DNA of 64,000 nucleotides from Nitrospira sp. (GTDB lineage: Bacteria; Nitrospirota; Nitrospiria; Nitrospirales; Nitrospiraceae), in NCBI GenBank assembly GCA_024760545.1, contig CP060501.1, forward strand, positions 4,476,910 through 4,540,909, read 5' to 3'. Positions 8,762 to 17,100 of the stretch are shown in pieces; positions within the stretch are counted from its first letter, which is position 1, and each line of letters opens with the position of its first letter. The notes beneath the pieces were generated by a model. It ran no database searches. It saw nothing but the letters and a program-made list of their open reading frames with translations, and had not been told where the DNA came from. The position numbers and the translations under genes are program-made.

Positions 8762-9118
8762 ATGCAAGTCATGTCCAAGACAATAGGAGCGACATTGCTG
8801 GCAGTTCTGTTCTGCATAGGTTTTCCCACAATCGCACTCTCCGTAGATCGGGAAGTCTATGACAAACCGAATGTGCAGACGGGCAACATCATTAAAGGTA
8901 AGGTCATGAGTGTGAATCCGGACGCGAAGGCTGCACAGACGTGGCATGTGGGGGTGAAGGATAACGACACCGGCCAGGTGGTTGTGCTGCATGTCGATAA
9001 GACGACAACGAGGAAGGACATCATGCTCAGCCCCGATGTAGGAGCAAATGTGGTCGCGAAGTACAATGAGCAAAATCATGCCATTTCGTTTCTGACAGAT
9101 CAAAGCATGAGCCACTGA
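8762..9118 (+). CDS. family A-type secreted protein, VDREVYD subgroup
   Basis: A 118-residue exported protein. It has a signal peptide (about residues 1-28, ending ALS), then VDREVYDKPNVQTGN, then a beta domain: IIKGKVMSVNPD, VVVLHVDKTTTRKD, GANVVAKYNEQNHA, ISFLTDQ. The order IHVDK/LHVDKTT then GD/G-x-V-xKY parallels family A, so I group them at fold level. Its close paralog is at 46163-46513. The ATG at 8762 follows AAAGGAGGATCG, a strong ribosome binding site; the frame is open further upstream but without the leader. Function unknown, probably periplasmic. Confidence 0.7.
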   Translation: MQVMSKTIGATLLAVLFCIGFPTIALSVDREVYDKPNVQTGNIIKGKVMSVNPDAKAAQTWHVGVKDNDTGQVVVLHVDKTTTRKDIMLSPDVGANVVAKYNEQNHAISFLTDQSMSH

Positions 9119-9256
9119 CATCCCTACGATGAGCATGGTGCGGCTTCGATGGAGAAGCAAGCGACGATGGGCGGACAAGACACTAGGCCGTTCAAATAAA
9201 ATAACCTAGAAAAGGAGACGGGTGCCTTATCGAAAGACCCGAGTGAGTTAAAAGAA

Positions 9257-9427
9257 ATGGTTGGGACCACCGATGCGGCTGCGAAGGAGGATGTGGCGCG
9301 CGGTTCAGGGTTTGTCGTTGGCGGAGCGGATTGCAACTTCAGACCAGGAGATCAGGTGCGTATTGAAGGATCTGATATGGGCACGGCGACAACGATTAAA
9401 CAAGTGTCACACGCTTCTGGAGGATGA
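9257..9427 (+). CDS. small GFVVGGADCNFRPGD protein, probably 5'-truncated
   Basis: A 56-residue reading frame: MVGTTDAAAKEDVARGSG, then VVGGADCNFRPGDQVRIEG and a closing TTIKQVSH strand. The pattern of an acidic helix followed by a small beta barrel looks genuine. In-frame homologous-looking sequence continues upstream (ETGALSKDPSELKE) without a start codon before a stop at 9197. The original N-terminus is therefore probably lost and the ATG at 9257 may not be used. No good ribosome binding site is seen. Bases 9150-9190 just upstream resemble part of the PRC-barrel gene at 9770-9810, suggesting a rearrangement here. Confidence 0.45.
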   Translation: MVGTTDAAAKEDVARGSGFVVGGADCNFRPGDQVRIEGSDMGTATTIKQVSHASGG

Positions 9428-9528
9428 GTGCTGATCTGCAGCGATCTTCTCACCTTCCGTTACTCCTGGATGCTGGGTCAGCAGCAAGCATATGAGCCGG
9501 TTGGTGGGACAAGGTAACTGTTCCACCT

Positions 9529-9582
9529 ATGTGTTTTCCGAGTATGGACCCGCCGTGTTCTTGGCTACGATCAAGCAAGAAA
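9529..9582 (+). promoter_or_regulatory. conserved upstream box (copy 1)
   Basis: The block TGTGTTTTCCGAGTATGGAC ... GGCTACGATC is matched by a similar block at 56620-56672. Both lie roughly 45-100 bases before a glycine-rich secreted protein gene that precedes a DUF3309 gene. The conservation outside coding sequence suggests a shared promoter or regulator site. Confidence 0.4.
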
Positions 9583-9625
9583 TATCGAGCTGCAGGTCGG
9601 CCAACAGACGAGAAGGAGGCCCAAC

Positions 9626-10402
9626 ATGAAAAGCCGCTGTACAGAACGCCTGCACATGAAGATATGTGGAGTATCCCTTCCTATCATGGTGGGACTTGTG
9701 TGGCTGGTGCTACCGAATTGGGTGTTCGCTGAAGGGGAACAGAAACCTACGTCCTCGAAACCGTCGGTGGAGAAACAAGCGACGGACATGACAGGCGGAC
9801 AACCAGGGCTGGTTGAGGAATATGATGTGGTTCCAGTCCCACGAGGGGCCTTAGTTGATGACAAGGGTATCGCGCTTGATCAGGTGGTCAAAAACTCCAA
9901 AGGCGAGACGCTGGGAACCATCGAAAAGCTGATGAAGGATACCAAGACCGGCAAGATCGAATACGCGGTACTCCAAGTCGATGGCACCCAACACCAATTA
10001 CCTCTGAAATGGAGCCAATTCAAGGTCACCGGTGGACAGCTGACCCTCAATGCCACGAAAGAGGAACTGCAACCTTCGACCAACGCGGCACAGGCTAAAG
10101 ACAAGTCTCCGGACGTTTCCACCTATATGGAGGAGATCGACAAGGTTCGGCGTGAACCGAAGCCGCAAGGCATGCCTTCCGATGTAGGAGGCAGGACGGG
10201 CGAAGCAACTCTGCGAGGAGCAGGCAACCGGCAAGATGCAGGCGCGACCAACCCTGGGGTAGGACCGGCAGTGGGGAGCGACTTTGGCACGGAGGCGGGA
10301 ATCGGGAGCACCGGTTCAACGGGCAGTACAGGCTCTTCGGGCGGCGCAGGATATGGTGGTGGGAAAGGATCATCGGATGGGTCGGGAGGCGGCGGAAAGT
10401 AG
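9626..10402 (+). CDS. secreted PRC-barrel protein with glycine-rich tail
   Basis: A 258-residue exported protein. A signal peptide (cleavage near VFAEG, residue 34) is followed by a PRC-barrel-like domain at about residues 70-150: VKNSKGETLGTIEKLM, TGKIEYAVLQVDG, LPLKWSQFKV. A Pro/Gln-rich linker and a Gly/Ser low-complexity tail (GSTGSTGSTGSSGG) close the protein. PRC barrels bind other proteins, RNA or metals; in the periplasm the partner is unknown. The start follows GAAGGAGGCCC. It is directly upstream of the DUF3309 gene, an arrangement echoed at 56724-57338. A second PRC-barrel gene is at 57505-57972. Confidence 0.75.
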   Translation: MKSRCTERLHMKICGVSLPIMVGLVWLVLPNWVFAEGEQKPTSSKPSVEKQATDMTGGQPGLVEEYDVVPVPRGALVDDKGIALDQVVKNSKGETLGTIEKLMKDTKTGKIEYAVLQVDGTQHQLPLKWSQFKVTGGQLTLNATKEELQPSTNAAQAKDKSPDVSTYMEEIDKVRREPKPQGMPSDVGGRTGEATLRGAGNRQDAGATNPGVGPAVGSDFGTEAGIGSTGSTGSTGSSGGAGYGGGKGSSDGSGGGGK

Positions 10403-10477
10403 GCGTGTCGCCTTGAGAGATCGGCGGGGCTGCTCGATTCTCCGATTTTGTTAGCGCTAATAAGAAGGAGGTATCTC

Positions 10478-10630
10478 ATGGTTACCATCCTGTTAATTAT
10501 TTTCGTGCTGGTCTTTATAGGGGCCTTGCCGACATGGCCTTATAGCGCGAATTGGGGCTACTACCCGAGTGGAGGATTTGGCCTCGCTGCGCTGGTGATC
10601 TTGATCCTCCTCTTGATGGGACCGGCTTAA
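10478..10630 (+). CDS. DUF3309 small membrane protein
   Basis: A 50-residue membrane protein: one hydrophobic segment (VTILLIIFVLVFIGALP), the family hallmark TWPYSANWGYYPSGG, then a second hydrophobic segment ending LLLMGPA. This matches DUF3309, a family of two-helix inner membrane proteins of unknown role. The ATG follows AGAAGGAGG. It is very close in sequence to the copy at 57186-57338 and follows a secreted glycine-rich gene in both places, so the pair may act together in the envelope. Confidence 0.85.
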   Translation: MVTILLIIFVLVFIGALPTWPYSANWGYYPSGGFGLAALVILILLLMGPA

Positions 10631-10900
10631 TTGATCTGAGGTCCTGCTTGGTAGGGCTCGGCTGATTTTGGTCTCGATTCAGAAGACGATCGATACCTGC
10701 AGTACGGTATTTCGAGCAAGCAGAAACGCTCGCAGCTGCACCGCTCAGTTGATTGGGATGTTGCCCAGTATAGAACTCCGTGGTTGTGTCGCTAAGATTG
10801 TGCGGAGCCGATGCACAGAGTGGAAAGGTAAAACCGCACTAGGAGGAAGCATCGGCATCACACTTTTGGTTCATGCTTAACACAGAAGGAGGATCGTAAG

Positions 10901-11284
10901 ATGCGCAATAGAAACAGAAATCATGACGATGAGGGGGAGGTGACAGGATGGTCCGCTTTTGTGGCTGGCGCATTGATTGGGGCCGGGGTGGCCCTGCTAT
11001 TTGCGCCTCAAACGGGCCCAGAGTTGCGGGGCAGGTTGCGCGACTATGCCGATCGCGCAAAGGACGATTTACTGGATAAGGCGGAAGAGACATGGGATGC
11101 CGAGGTGGAACGCGGTAAGGAATATTATGACAAGGGAGAAGAGGTCCTCCGTGATGTTGGCGAGTCGGCCCAGGACTATGCACGAGAAGGACAGGAGAGG
11201 ATGAAGGATGTCAGTCGGTCGGCTCAGGAATTTGCCAAACAAACACAACACATGGTCCGTGAGCCGGGGCGGTCAGCATTGTAA
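10901..11284 (+). CDS. YtxH-domain envelope stress protein
   Basis: A 127-residue protein. After a charged start (RNRNRNHDDEGE) there is one membrane segment with the YtxH signature (FVAGALIGAGVALLFAPQTG, about residues 20-40). A long, highly charged amphipathic helix follows (residues 45-125, with repeated A-x-D/E-K heptad-like pattern such as YADRAKDDLLDKAEE). YtxH proteins are membrane-anchored general stress proteins. The start is fixed by AGAAGGAGGATCG. It stands in a run of stress-type genes on the plus strand (PRC-barrel, DUF3309, SRPBCC), probably under separate promoters given the 270-base gap upstream. Confidence 0.85.
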   Translation: MRNRNRNHDDEGEVTGWSAFVAGALIGAGVALLFAPQTGPELRGRLRDYADRAKDDLLDKAEETWDAEVERGKEYYDKGEEVLRDVGESAQDYAREGQERMKDVSRSAQEFAKQTQHMVREPGRSAL

Positions 11285-11328
11285 TACGTGCAGAAGAGTG
11301 AGGACGATGGAGAGGATAGCCTAGAAAT

Positions 11329-11574
11329 ATGAGCGAGAAGGAGAGTGGCCTCAACTTTATCTTAGAAGAGTACGCCGCCGCACTAGAGGAGTGGATGCGA
11401 GTCCATGGTCCGTATGCCATGCACAAAGAACTCCATCTCGATGTGGACATAACCGAAGGCGGGTTTTGGCGGGCTGGTTACCTTCAAGCGCTTCATGACT
11501 TGCAATCCCTCATTCGGGATCGCGACCCAATCGACACCTGTACCCATCAGGACAATTCTCATGTGTTCCACTAG
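11329..11574 (+). CDS. small unknown protein
   Basis: An 81-residue soluble protein, acidic at the N-terminus (MSEKESGLNFILEEYAAALEEW), with a helix-rich second half (GFWRAGYLQALHDLQSLIRD) and a His-containing tail. I do not recognise the family. It follows the YtxH gene by 45 bases and precedes the WHLTPRGW gene by 22 bases on the same strand, so co-transcription is likely. No leader or membrane helix is present. Confidence 0.5.
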   Translation: MSEKESGLNFILEEYAAALEEWMRVHGPYAMHKELHLDVDITEGGFWRAGYLQALHDLQSLIRDRDPIDTCTHQDNSHVFH

Positions 11575-11595
11575 GCCGTCATGTCAAGCTGATAG

Positions 11596-11907
11596 ATGAG
11601 CAAGGATATCGTCCATTTCCAATGGCACCTGACACCCAGAGGATGGGTTCGGGGAGACTGGTCTGCCAACGAACCGCTTGAATCCAGGACGCCCCCTCCG
11701 GCTGATCGAGTTGAAACGTGGGTAACCACGGAAACCACGTATGATATGCAGTTCGCAAAAGCGCACAAGGAATGGACGCTGACGTGGGCGTCACCTGAGC
11801 AAAATGAGGAAGAACGAACAGCTTTACGGTCAACTATCCGTATACCCGCGGCAGAGTCTGAGAATCCAAGTATAAAAGCCTGGGACTTCCCGCTGAACGA
11901 GTTGTGA
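11596..11907 (+). CDS. WHLTPRGW-type small protein, copy 2
   Basis: A 103-residue protein paralogous to the gene at 2224-2562. Conserved points are FQWHLTPRGWVRGDW near the N-terminus, PPPADRVETWVTTET in the middle, EWTLTWASPEQ, and the C-terminal WDFPLNEL. The copies diverge in between, so the shared residues probably define the fold. Soluble, no metal motif, function unknown. It lies 22 bases after the preceding plus-strand gene. A short purine-rich stretch (AGATGAGC) is just upstream of the ATG but no strong ribosome binding site is visible. Confidence 0.6.
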   Translation: MSKDIVHFQWHLTPRGWVRGDWSANEPLESRTPPPADRVETWVTTETTYDMQFAKAHKEWTLTWASPEQNEEERTALRSTIRIPAAESENPSIKAWDFPLNEL

Positions 11908-12121
11908 GCCTGCTCACCGAGCGAGCCCCTCTTCAATCTGCACACCTTCTATCGCATAGGCTTTGGTCGCATGTCCGCTCTCCAGCTCTCTTCTTAACAA
12001 TGCTATGTCATTTCCTAGTACGACGGTTAGGCGAACTGTCATACGTTGAGGCATGTAATCCGACCAGACACGTTCCGTATCAGCTACCCCATTAACCATT
12101 CATAAAATGGAGGCGCTTACG

Positions 12122-12571
12122 ATGTCTGTCATTGAAAAAGCCATTGACCTCAATGTTCCGGTTCGGACGGCCTACAATCAATGGACCCAGTTTGAAGACT
12201 TTCCTCGGTTCATGGAGGGGGTCGAGCAAGTCCGACAGATCGACGACAAACATCTCCACTGGAAAGCCACGATTGGCGGAAAGCAGGAAGAATGGGATGC
12301 CGTGATCACCGAGCAGGTGCCTGATCAACGGATTGCGTGGCGGAGTCAACACGGGGCGAAGAACGAAGGCATCGTCATCTTTTCTCCAGTCACGGAGGGG
12401 AAGTCGAAGATCAACCTGCGCATCGAGTATGAGCCCCAGGGCGTGGTCGAAAAAACGGGTGATGCGGTGGGAGTAGTATCTCAACGCGTGGAAGGGGACT
12501 TAAAACGATTCAAGGCATTCATCGAATCGCGCGGAAAAGAATCCGGTGCCTGGCGAGGGAATGTCAGCTGA
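12122..12571 (+). CDS. SRPBCC/polyketide-cyclase-like protein
   Basis: A 149-residue single-domain protein of the SRPBCC (START/Bet v1-like) fold. Signs are the N-terminal strand ahead of the helix IDLNVPVRTAYNQW, then FEDFPRFMEGVEQVRQID, the WDAVITEQVPDQRIAW beta hairpin, and the C-terminal long helix (VEGDLKRFKAFIESRG). These proteins bind hydrophobic ligands; the bacterial type with this spacing is often stress-associated. The start at 12122 places GGAGGCG at the right distance. A related domain is in the frameshifted gene at 21112-21926. Its 3' end runs directly into REP-C. Confidence 0.85.
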   Translation: MSVIEKAIDLNVPVRTAYNQWTQFEDFPRFMEGVEQVRQIDDKHLHWKATIGGKQEEWDAVITEQVPDQRIAWRSQHGAKNEGIVIFSPVTEGKSKINLRIEYEPQGVVEKTGDAVGVVSQRVEGDLKRFKAFIESRGKESGAWRGNVS

Positions 12572-12668
12572 GCAAAGAAAGAAGTACTCTTAGAGCTTCG
12601 TAGTGACATCACGTGAAGTGGTATATCAGAACGGGATTGCTCAAGTCCTTGAAGATTTGGGCAATCCC
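12567..12668 (+). terminator. REP-C copy 1 with Rho-independent terminator
   Basis: This 100-base block is nearly identical to 44398-44501. It ends in the hairpin GGGATTGC (12633-12640) / GCAATCCC (12661-12668), followed by a pyrimidine-rich tail (TCCTTCCTTC). It directly follows the SRPBCC stop codon and is likely its terminator. Similarity between the two regions continues more weakly into the adjoining REP-B copies. Confidence 0.7.
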
Positions 12669-12783
12669 TCCTTCCTTCAATCACAGAGCGCATTTACTTG
12701 TAGTTTCTGTTCATACCATTTCATTTCACTTTAGCCCCCCTTGTCGCTCTCAGTAACACCGGGTGAACACCTGCCACCCAGGG

Positions 12784-12855
12784 TTGATCGGCACACCTCC
12801 CACCCGACGGGAGTCTGAGACTTCTTTTGGCTTTGCCGCACCAGGGGAAAAGATA
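12784..12855 (+). repeat. REP-B element copy 4
   Basis: TTGATCGGCACACCTCCCACC head, with GAGACTTCTTTTGG in the centre and GCCGCACCAGGGGAAAAG tail. A divergent copy, 3' of the truncated minus-strand zinc-ribbon copy. Confidence 0.5.
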
Positions 12856-12982
12856 GTGCCCGCGATACCTATTGGTCAGGTGTGCTTCCCCACCTTAAAG
12901 AGAGGAAACAAAGAGAAAGCTGACAACTACGATTTGGAGGCAAGCCGGTTATTTCCGAATCCCAAAAGACACTCCGCCTACT

Positions 12983-13150
12983 TCAGGATGCCACACGTCC
13001 AGGATGACCCACTTGATGCAAGGGAACCTGAATCTCAATGGTCGTTCCCCATGAAGGTCGACTATTGATCTTCATGGTCCGATCTCGGTTCGGATCGTAC
13101 ACTTTTTCGCACAGGTCACAGAGCATAACGAGTTTTAATTGAGAGGCCAT
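12983..13150 (-). pseudogene. truncated copy of the double-CxxC protein
   Basis: A 55-codon frame starting MASQLKLVMLCDLCEKVYDPN, matching the first 25 residues of the protein at 1578-1859. It then diverges into unrelated sequence and lacks the second Cys pair. The upstream sequence also matches. With one Cys pair it cannot form the same zinc site. It is probably a 3'-truncated duplicate. Confidence 0.6.
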
Positions 13151-13371
13151 GACTAACCTCCAGACGATATGAGAATCCACCTAGGAAGGGCATCCGAAAT
13201 GGGAGGGATTTTGCCATGCGTGACAAAATAATTTACTGGGAGAACCCATAGATGTCGTGGCTGTCATTTTTGATGAATCCTATGAGAAATCCCTGAACAC
13301 TAGGGGAGGGCCTGCTGAACCATTATTATCGCATGAGCGGCTGATGGCACGAGTTTAAGAGTACGCCCGAG

Positions 13372-13542
13372 CTACTTTTTACGGCCAACCTTCTTCTTAG
13401 CAGCCTTGCGTTTGGTTCTGCGTGGGTCACCACCGAGAGCGTTGCCCTCTGCTCGAGAGAGGTTTATGGGGTTAGCAGGATTTTCCCCGGGGAGCTTCTT
13501 GGGTACGGGCGTCATGGTCGCTTTTCGCTTGGGTTGTAGCAT
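13372..13542 (-). CDS. small basic protein
   Basis: A 56-residue very basic protein. The N-terminal part has MLQPKRKATMTPVPKK, the middle is PGENPANPINLSRAEGN, and the C-terminus is a Lys/Arg cluster (RRTKRKAAKKKVGRKK). The start at 13542 has GAGGGAGAC immediately upstream; the ATG at 13515 is an alternative. The composition suggests nucleic-acid binding, like small histone-H1-like or ribosome-associated peptides, but no family is recognised. It stands alone between degenerate regions. Confidence 0.5.
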   Translation of the reverse strand: MLQPKRKATMTPVPKKLPGENPANPINLSRAEGNALGGDPRRTKRKAAKKKVGRKK

Positions 13543-13669
13543 GTCTCCCTCATGACAAACCGATGCATGCATTACTTGAGGGACGGGGGATGTAATGGCG
13601 CAGGAGTCGCCGTTGCGGTCCCATGGTTGCTATTGCGCTCCTTGTACTCCAGCTTTCCGTTCCGGCTGT

Positions 13670-14230
13670 TTACTCGATTTTTTCGACGGCGTCTTTATTT
13701 GCAAAATTCGCATCGACAATTTTATTCGTTTCGTCGAACATAAAGACGGCATCGATGCCGATGGGAATTGAGGCCATTTTGCTGCGGGCTTGGGAACGAA
13801 TGTCAAACTTCCGTTCCTCTCCGTTCTCGGTACGGATGAGCGCGGTATCCTGGCCGATGCTCAACGGTTGAGTGATCTGCCCTTTTACGATGTGATGGTG
13901 CACTTATACGACCGCCTGGCCCGAGTCATTGAGGAGATGATAACCCACCAGAAGATTTTGCTCGTTGAGCGTCAACTCGATCGTGTCTCCTATTTTAATG
14001 TCGGGAAAATGTTTCTCTCGGGCGGTGTTTAATGGGATGTAACGGGGCGTTCCCTCGCCGGTGTTGATTTGAAGCTGGTCGCCTTTGATTTGTTCGACAG
14101 TCCTCTTCACGTGACGTTGTCCTGCCAAGGCTTCATTCTCGTGCGATTGGGTGGCAGCTATCACAGCTGGAGAGAACACCAAAAAGGCCGCAAGGGAGCC
14201 AAGAATCATCCAATCGTGTCGTCCCATCAT
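13670..14230 (-). pseudogene. two-domain family A-type secreted protein with in-frame stop
   Basis: From the ATG at 14230 the frame codes a signal peptide (ending VIAATQ) and one beta domain (LQINTGEGTPRYIPLN, IKIGDTIELTLNEQN). It then meets a TAA at 13904-13906. Directly after it, in the same frame, coding resumes with a second similar domain (HIVKGQITQPLSI, ERKFDIRSQARSKM, IGIDAVFMFDETNKI) to 13670. Both halves have the G-x-I/V repeat of the family A barrel, so the original was probably one 186-residue protein. The stop has either inactivated it or made a one-domain product. The first half alone would be exported. Confidence 0.6.
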
Positions 14231-14819
14231 GACGCTCCTTTACGTGAAGGATCTAGCAAAATCACAGATTCAACGCTTATCAACCGCATAAAGAAACGCT
14301 ACCATCGAGGGGACTTCTGAACAATTATCCAATCCCCTAGCCGAGTTGTGCGACATGGCGAAGGTATGGAAGGAGCTCTTTCGCTGAGACCTGAAATGAC
14401 GTGATAACCTGTGTGAAGCAACGGCTCGCCTCATGAACGAGTCGGCCCGCGTGTCCTGGCGCGGGGGCTGCCCTCAGAAAGTAGCCCTGACGGATGGAGT
14501 CAATTTAACCCGTGCAGGCCCTGCTTCTGCTGCCAAATCTCGAAGAAGGTTTGAAGGCTATCTATGGAGCCATGTATTCACGGCGATCCTGCTCCCCCAA
14601 TGACCCCCCGTGTCTTCTAAATGGGCAATCGCGCAAAAAAAAGGAAACCCCTCGTTCAAGGAGACCCCACTGCCAACTGCATCATTCAACAAGCAGGAGC
14701 GTGTCAGTGGGCTGAATCGATGAAGGGCTTAGAGCTTCCGCGACCGTTCGGGGGCTGAGCGGTCAAAAAGATTCCGCTAGTGCTTCGCCTCTCCATGTGT
14801 CTAGGTCTACAGAATGAGG
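14231..14819. other. gene-poor stretch
   Basis: No supported gene. A GC-rich stem (GCCCGCG...CGCGGGGGC) is visible near 14447-14469, without a T-run. No repeat copy is recognised here. Confidence 0.4.
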
Positions 14820-15128
14820 TTACTGGTGGCTGCCGCCACCCGCTTCCTTTTCATCCCGTGCATCGCGGGAATCTTTACCGGTCTGATTTTTTGACGTTCC
14901 CTGCTGCTGGGACGTGTTTTTTAAGCCGGACGTATCCCGTGACGGTTTGGTGTTTTTATCTTGGAATGTGGCCTCTTTCTCGTCTCTCGCATCACGTGAC
15001 TCTGTAGTGCCCTGTTGGGAGGAGCTTCCCTGTTTTCCCCGCTGCTGCTCCGCGTGCGCCGGACCAGAGGGCAAGCCCCATGCACACAACACCGCCGAAA
15101 CTATCAACGCAGTTAACGTGGTTCTCAT
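14820..15128 (-). CDS. secreted low-complexity protein with SRDARDEKEA repeats
   Basis: A 102-residue exported protein. A signal peptide (residues 1-26, cleavage after AHA) is followed by a hydrophilic Gln/Ser/Lys-rich chain with no expected fold. The block DARDEKEA occurs twice, at about residues 46 and 88, separated by KPSRDTSGLKNTSQQQG. The composition suggests an intrinsically disordered, possibly hydration- or stress-related periplasmic protein. The ATG has AAAGGAGAGACC upstream. No homolog is recognised. No partner gene is adjacent: the region before it is empty and the nuclease pseudogene follows. Confidence 0.6.
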   Translation of the reverse strand: MRTTLTALIVSAVLCAWGLPSGPAHAEQQRGKQGSSSQQGTTESRDARDEKEATFQDKNTKPSRDTSGLKNTSQQQGTSKNQTGKDSRDARDEKEAGGGSHQ

Positions 15129-15318
15129 ATTGGTCTCTCCTTTTCAAAAAGGGAGGTTTCGCCTCACCACTTGCGGCTGAAGAAAACCTTTAGGCTTATA
15201 TTCCTAGCGACAATGAGGGGATTTGCATACTGGGGAAAGACATAGGGTGAAAAATCAAGGGATCAGGGAGGCTATGTGGGGGAAAGCAGAATAGTACCGG
15301 TCATCACCGTAACAGTGT

Positions 15319-15819
15319 TTATCTCAGCGGTAGACTATTCACTTGCTGACCTTTCTTCCGCCATACCCACGGTGGGACTGGGTTGGCATCCGCCCACAGC
15401 CCTTTCTTGGCCAGATGCGCCTCGGCTTCTAGGGCCTGCAGGGTTGCATAGTCCGGTGCATACTTCCGATACCACCAGCAGCCTTCCTTCACAAGTTCAT
15501 GGTTCAGATTCTTTCCATCTCGTAGAATCACCCGCGCAAGCGTTCGTCCATACCGATCCTTGCCCGTCCTCTGAACGGTCACTGTCTGTCCAAAGCTCAA
15601 AGCAGACGTGGCCTGCTTCGCCCGTTGTCCAAAGGCTTATTTCTTCTCGGGACAATCGATACCGGTGAGACGAATAGGCTCGGCTCTCTTGTTGTGGAGA
15701 ACCTCGATGGTGTCACCGTCTTTGACGGAAACTACCAGCCCAATGAAATCCCCTCCATAGCATGGAAGAATGAATAGAATGGGTAGCAGGATTACGGACA
15801 AGAGGGAGGGAAGAATCAT
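15319..15819 (-). pseudogene. thermonuclease (SNase) homolog with nonsense mutation
   Basis: Secreted SNase-type nuclease. It has a leader (LLSVILLPILFILPCYGG), VVSVKDGDTIEVLHN with the metal-binding Asp, IRLTGIDCPEK, then a TAA stop in frame at 15634-15636. Coding resumes immediately in the same frame with AFGQRAKQATSALSFGQTVTV, DRYGRTLARV and NHELVKEGCWWYRKYAP. The homologous position in the copy at 50349 is CAG (Gln), so one base change plausibly made the stop. Apart from the stop it is complete, about 166 codons, with Arg and Glu of the active site (RLTG; HELVKEG) present. Confidence 0.8.
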
Positions 15820-16040
15820 ATGTATTAGGTGTACATGAAAAAGATTGTAGTTATTTCACCTTGCCATAATCGCCCCCTGGTGGAGGGATTTAGGCTATAG
15901 GTAACCAGCTTATCCTCAGATGGGTGAGTAGTTCCTAAGAAAATGCCGCTCATCAAGATACCGTATCAGAGGCAAACGCTATCATGCTGACAGATGCGCA
16001 CAGGATGGGCATGATGTGCAGAACGTAAGCACCAAATGAG

Positions 16041-16274
16041 CTAGTGACAAGGAAGGGCATCTTTCAAGGCCATTAGGAGAATCAACCCAATTGGAGTTGC
16101 GGAATCATAGAGGGATACGTTCTCAGGCTTCGCCAGGTATTTGGAAAGTATTTCAGAATAATTGGTCAAATTTAGGGCAATATTGTTCGGTGCGCAGAAC
16201 ATTTTGGGAAGACCAACATTCGTTAAATCTGCGTTAGCCCATTCATAACCTTCACTAAGCCCGTTCAAGTACAC
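16041..16274 (-). pseudogene. 5'-truncated Rap1a/Tai-like protein
   Basis: A 77-codon frame with YLNGLSEGYEWAN near the start, PKMFCAPNNIAL in the middle, a YLAKPEN segment, and a C-terminus ending ALKDALPC. The two Cys and the C-terminal A-x-x-P-C match the Rap1a/Tai family, periplasmic proteins some of which act as immunity proteins. The frame is open upstream (EKYKRIGASDAFK) to a stop near 16338 but has no start codon or signal peptide. The N-terminus has probably been lost. Confidence 0.5.
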
Positions 16275-16404
16275 CTTGAAGGCGTCGCTAGCTCCAATTC
16301 TTTTATATTTCTCAAGGCTAATCTCTCCTTTGGCGGATTGGTGTTAGCCCTTCCCTAAATCCCCTCTATTGACCTTTGGTGCATATACTGTAACCATTGG
16401 TATC

Positions 16405-16710
16405 ATGGAGAGGATTCAGTCCTACAGGCGGCCCGCTCTCGGCTATCAGGTCATTCTCTTTGCCAGAGGCAGCAACTGCCTCGGCATCCATCCAACATTA
16501 CACACCGTGATTGAGTATCAATATGGTTCCCGTTACTCCTACCCCGCACGTGACGAAGCCAATGCACGTGAGCAGGCTGTCTCGTATGGCATCAGCGCGA
16601 TAACAGACCATTACGCTCGGCTTGGCACCTGGGCGGAAGCGAGAATTTATCCTTTTGGCGGACTCATTCGAGATATGCGGCTGATCGATAGGCGGTCACG
16701 GAGAGGCTAG
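16405..16710 (+). CDS. unknown small protein
   Basis: A 101-residue protein beginning MERIQSYRRPALGYQV. The middle has HTVIEYQYGSRYSYPARDEANAREQA, reminiscent of the family B pattern (strand, glycine turn, then a residue-rich EA helix), but DGTW is missing, so it is at best a distant relative. The C-terminal part is basic (RLIDRRSRRG). It is soluble. The start was chosen as the first ATG near the conserved region; no strong ribosome binding site is visible. Confidence 0.45.
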   Translation: MERIQSYRRPALGYQVILFARGSNCLGIHPTLHTVIEYQYGSRYSYPARDEANAREQAVSYGISAITDHYARLGTWAEARIYPFGGLIRDMRLIDRRSRRG

Positions 16711-17091
16711 ACCGAAAAGGATGCGATTAGAGGAGAGCGAGCACTAATAGTTAGAACAGAGATCATCTAGAGGGGGTACCAAAATTATCAAACCCTTCGT
16801 CTCTCAAGCACCCAACACATTTAAGCATTTTCCGAACGCGTAGAGGAAATCAGCGCCTCCCCTGAGCCGGGAGTAGGCGGCGTGAACGGCTCGATGGCCA
16901 ACAGCATCGGTTGGTTACTACTGGCGCATGCTGATTCCCGAGAGAAGCGCATCGCGTAGTGGGCCAGCATCCGTACTCGCCCAGTGACAGTTCTTCCCTC
17001 CTAGGCCGCCAGCGTCGGAACGGTAGTTCAAGGCTAGGTGGTCACCTAGTGGGGAGGAGTACAGGTCTATCTATGATGTAGTTATTCTTGA
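16711..17091. other. intergenic stretch before AI-2E transporter
   Basis: No supported gene. It holds the palindrome at 17034-17049. GGGGAGGAG at 17051-17059 looks like a ribosome binding site, but the nearest ATG is followed by a stop. Confidence 0.4.
17034..17049. promoter_or_regulatory. palindrome, possible operator
   Basis: A perfect inverted repeat CTAGGTG-GT-CACCTAG, 50-60 bases before the AI-2E transporter start. The size and symmetry fit a dimeric repressor site. No other copy was noticed in the window. Confidence 0.35.
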
Positions 17092-17100
17092 GTGCAAATT

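Noticed and set aside
14447..14469. GC-rich stem near 14.45 kb as a terminator
   Set aside because: No T-run, and no gene ends near it.
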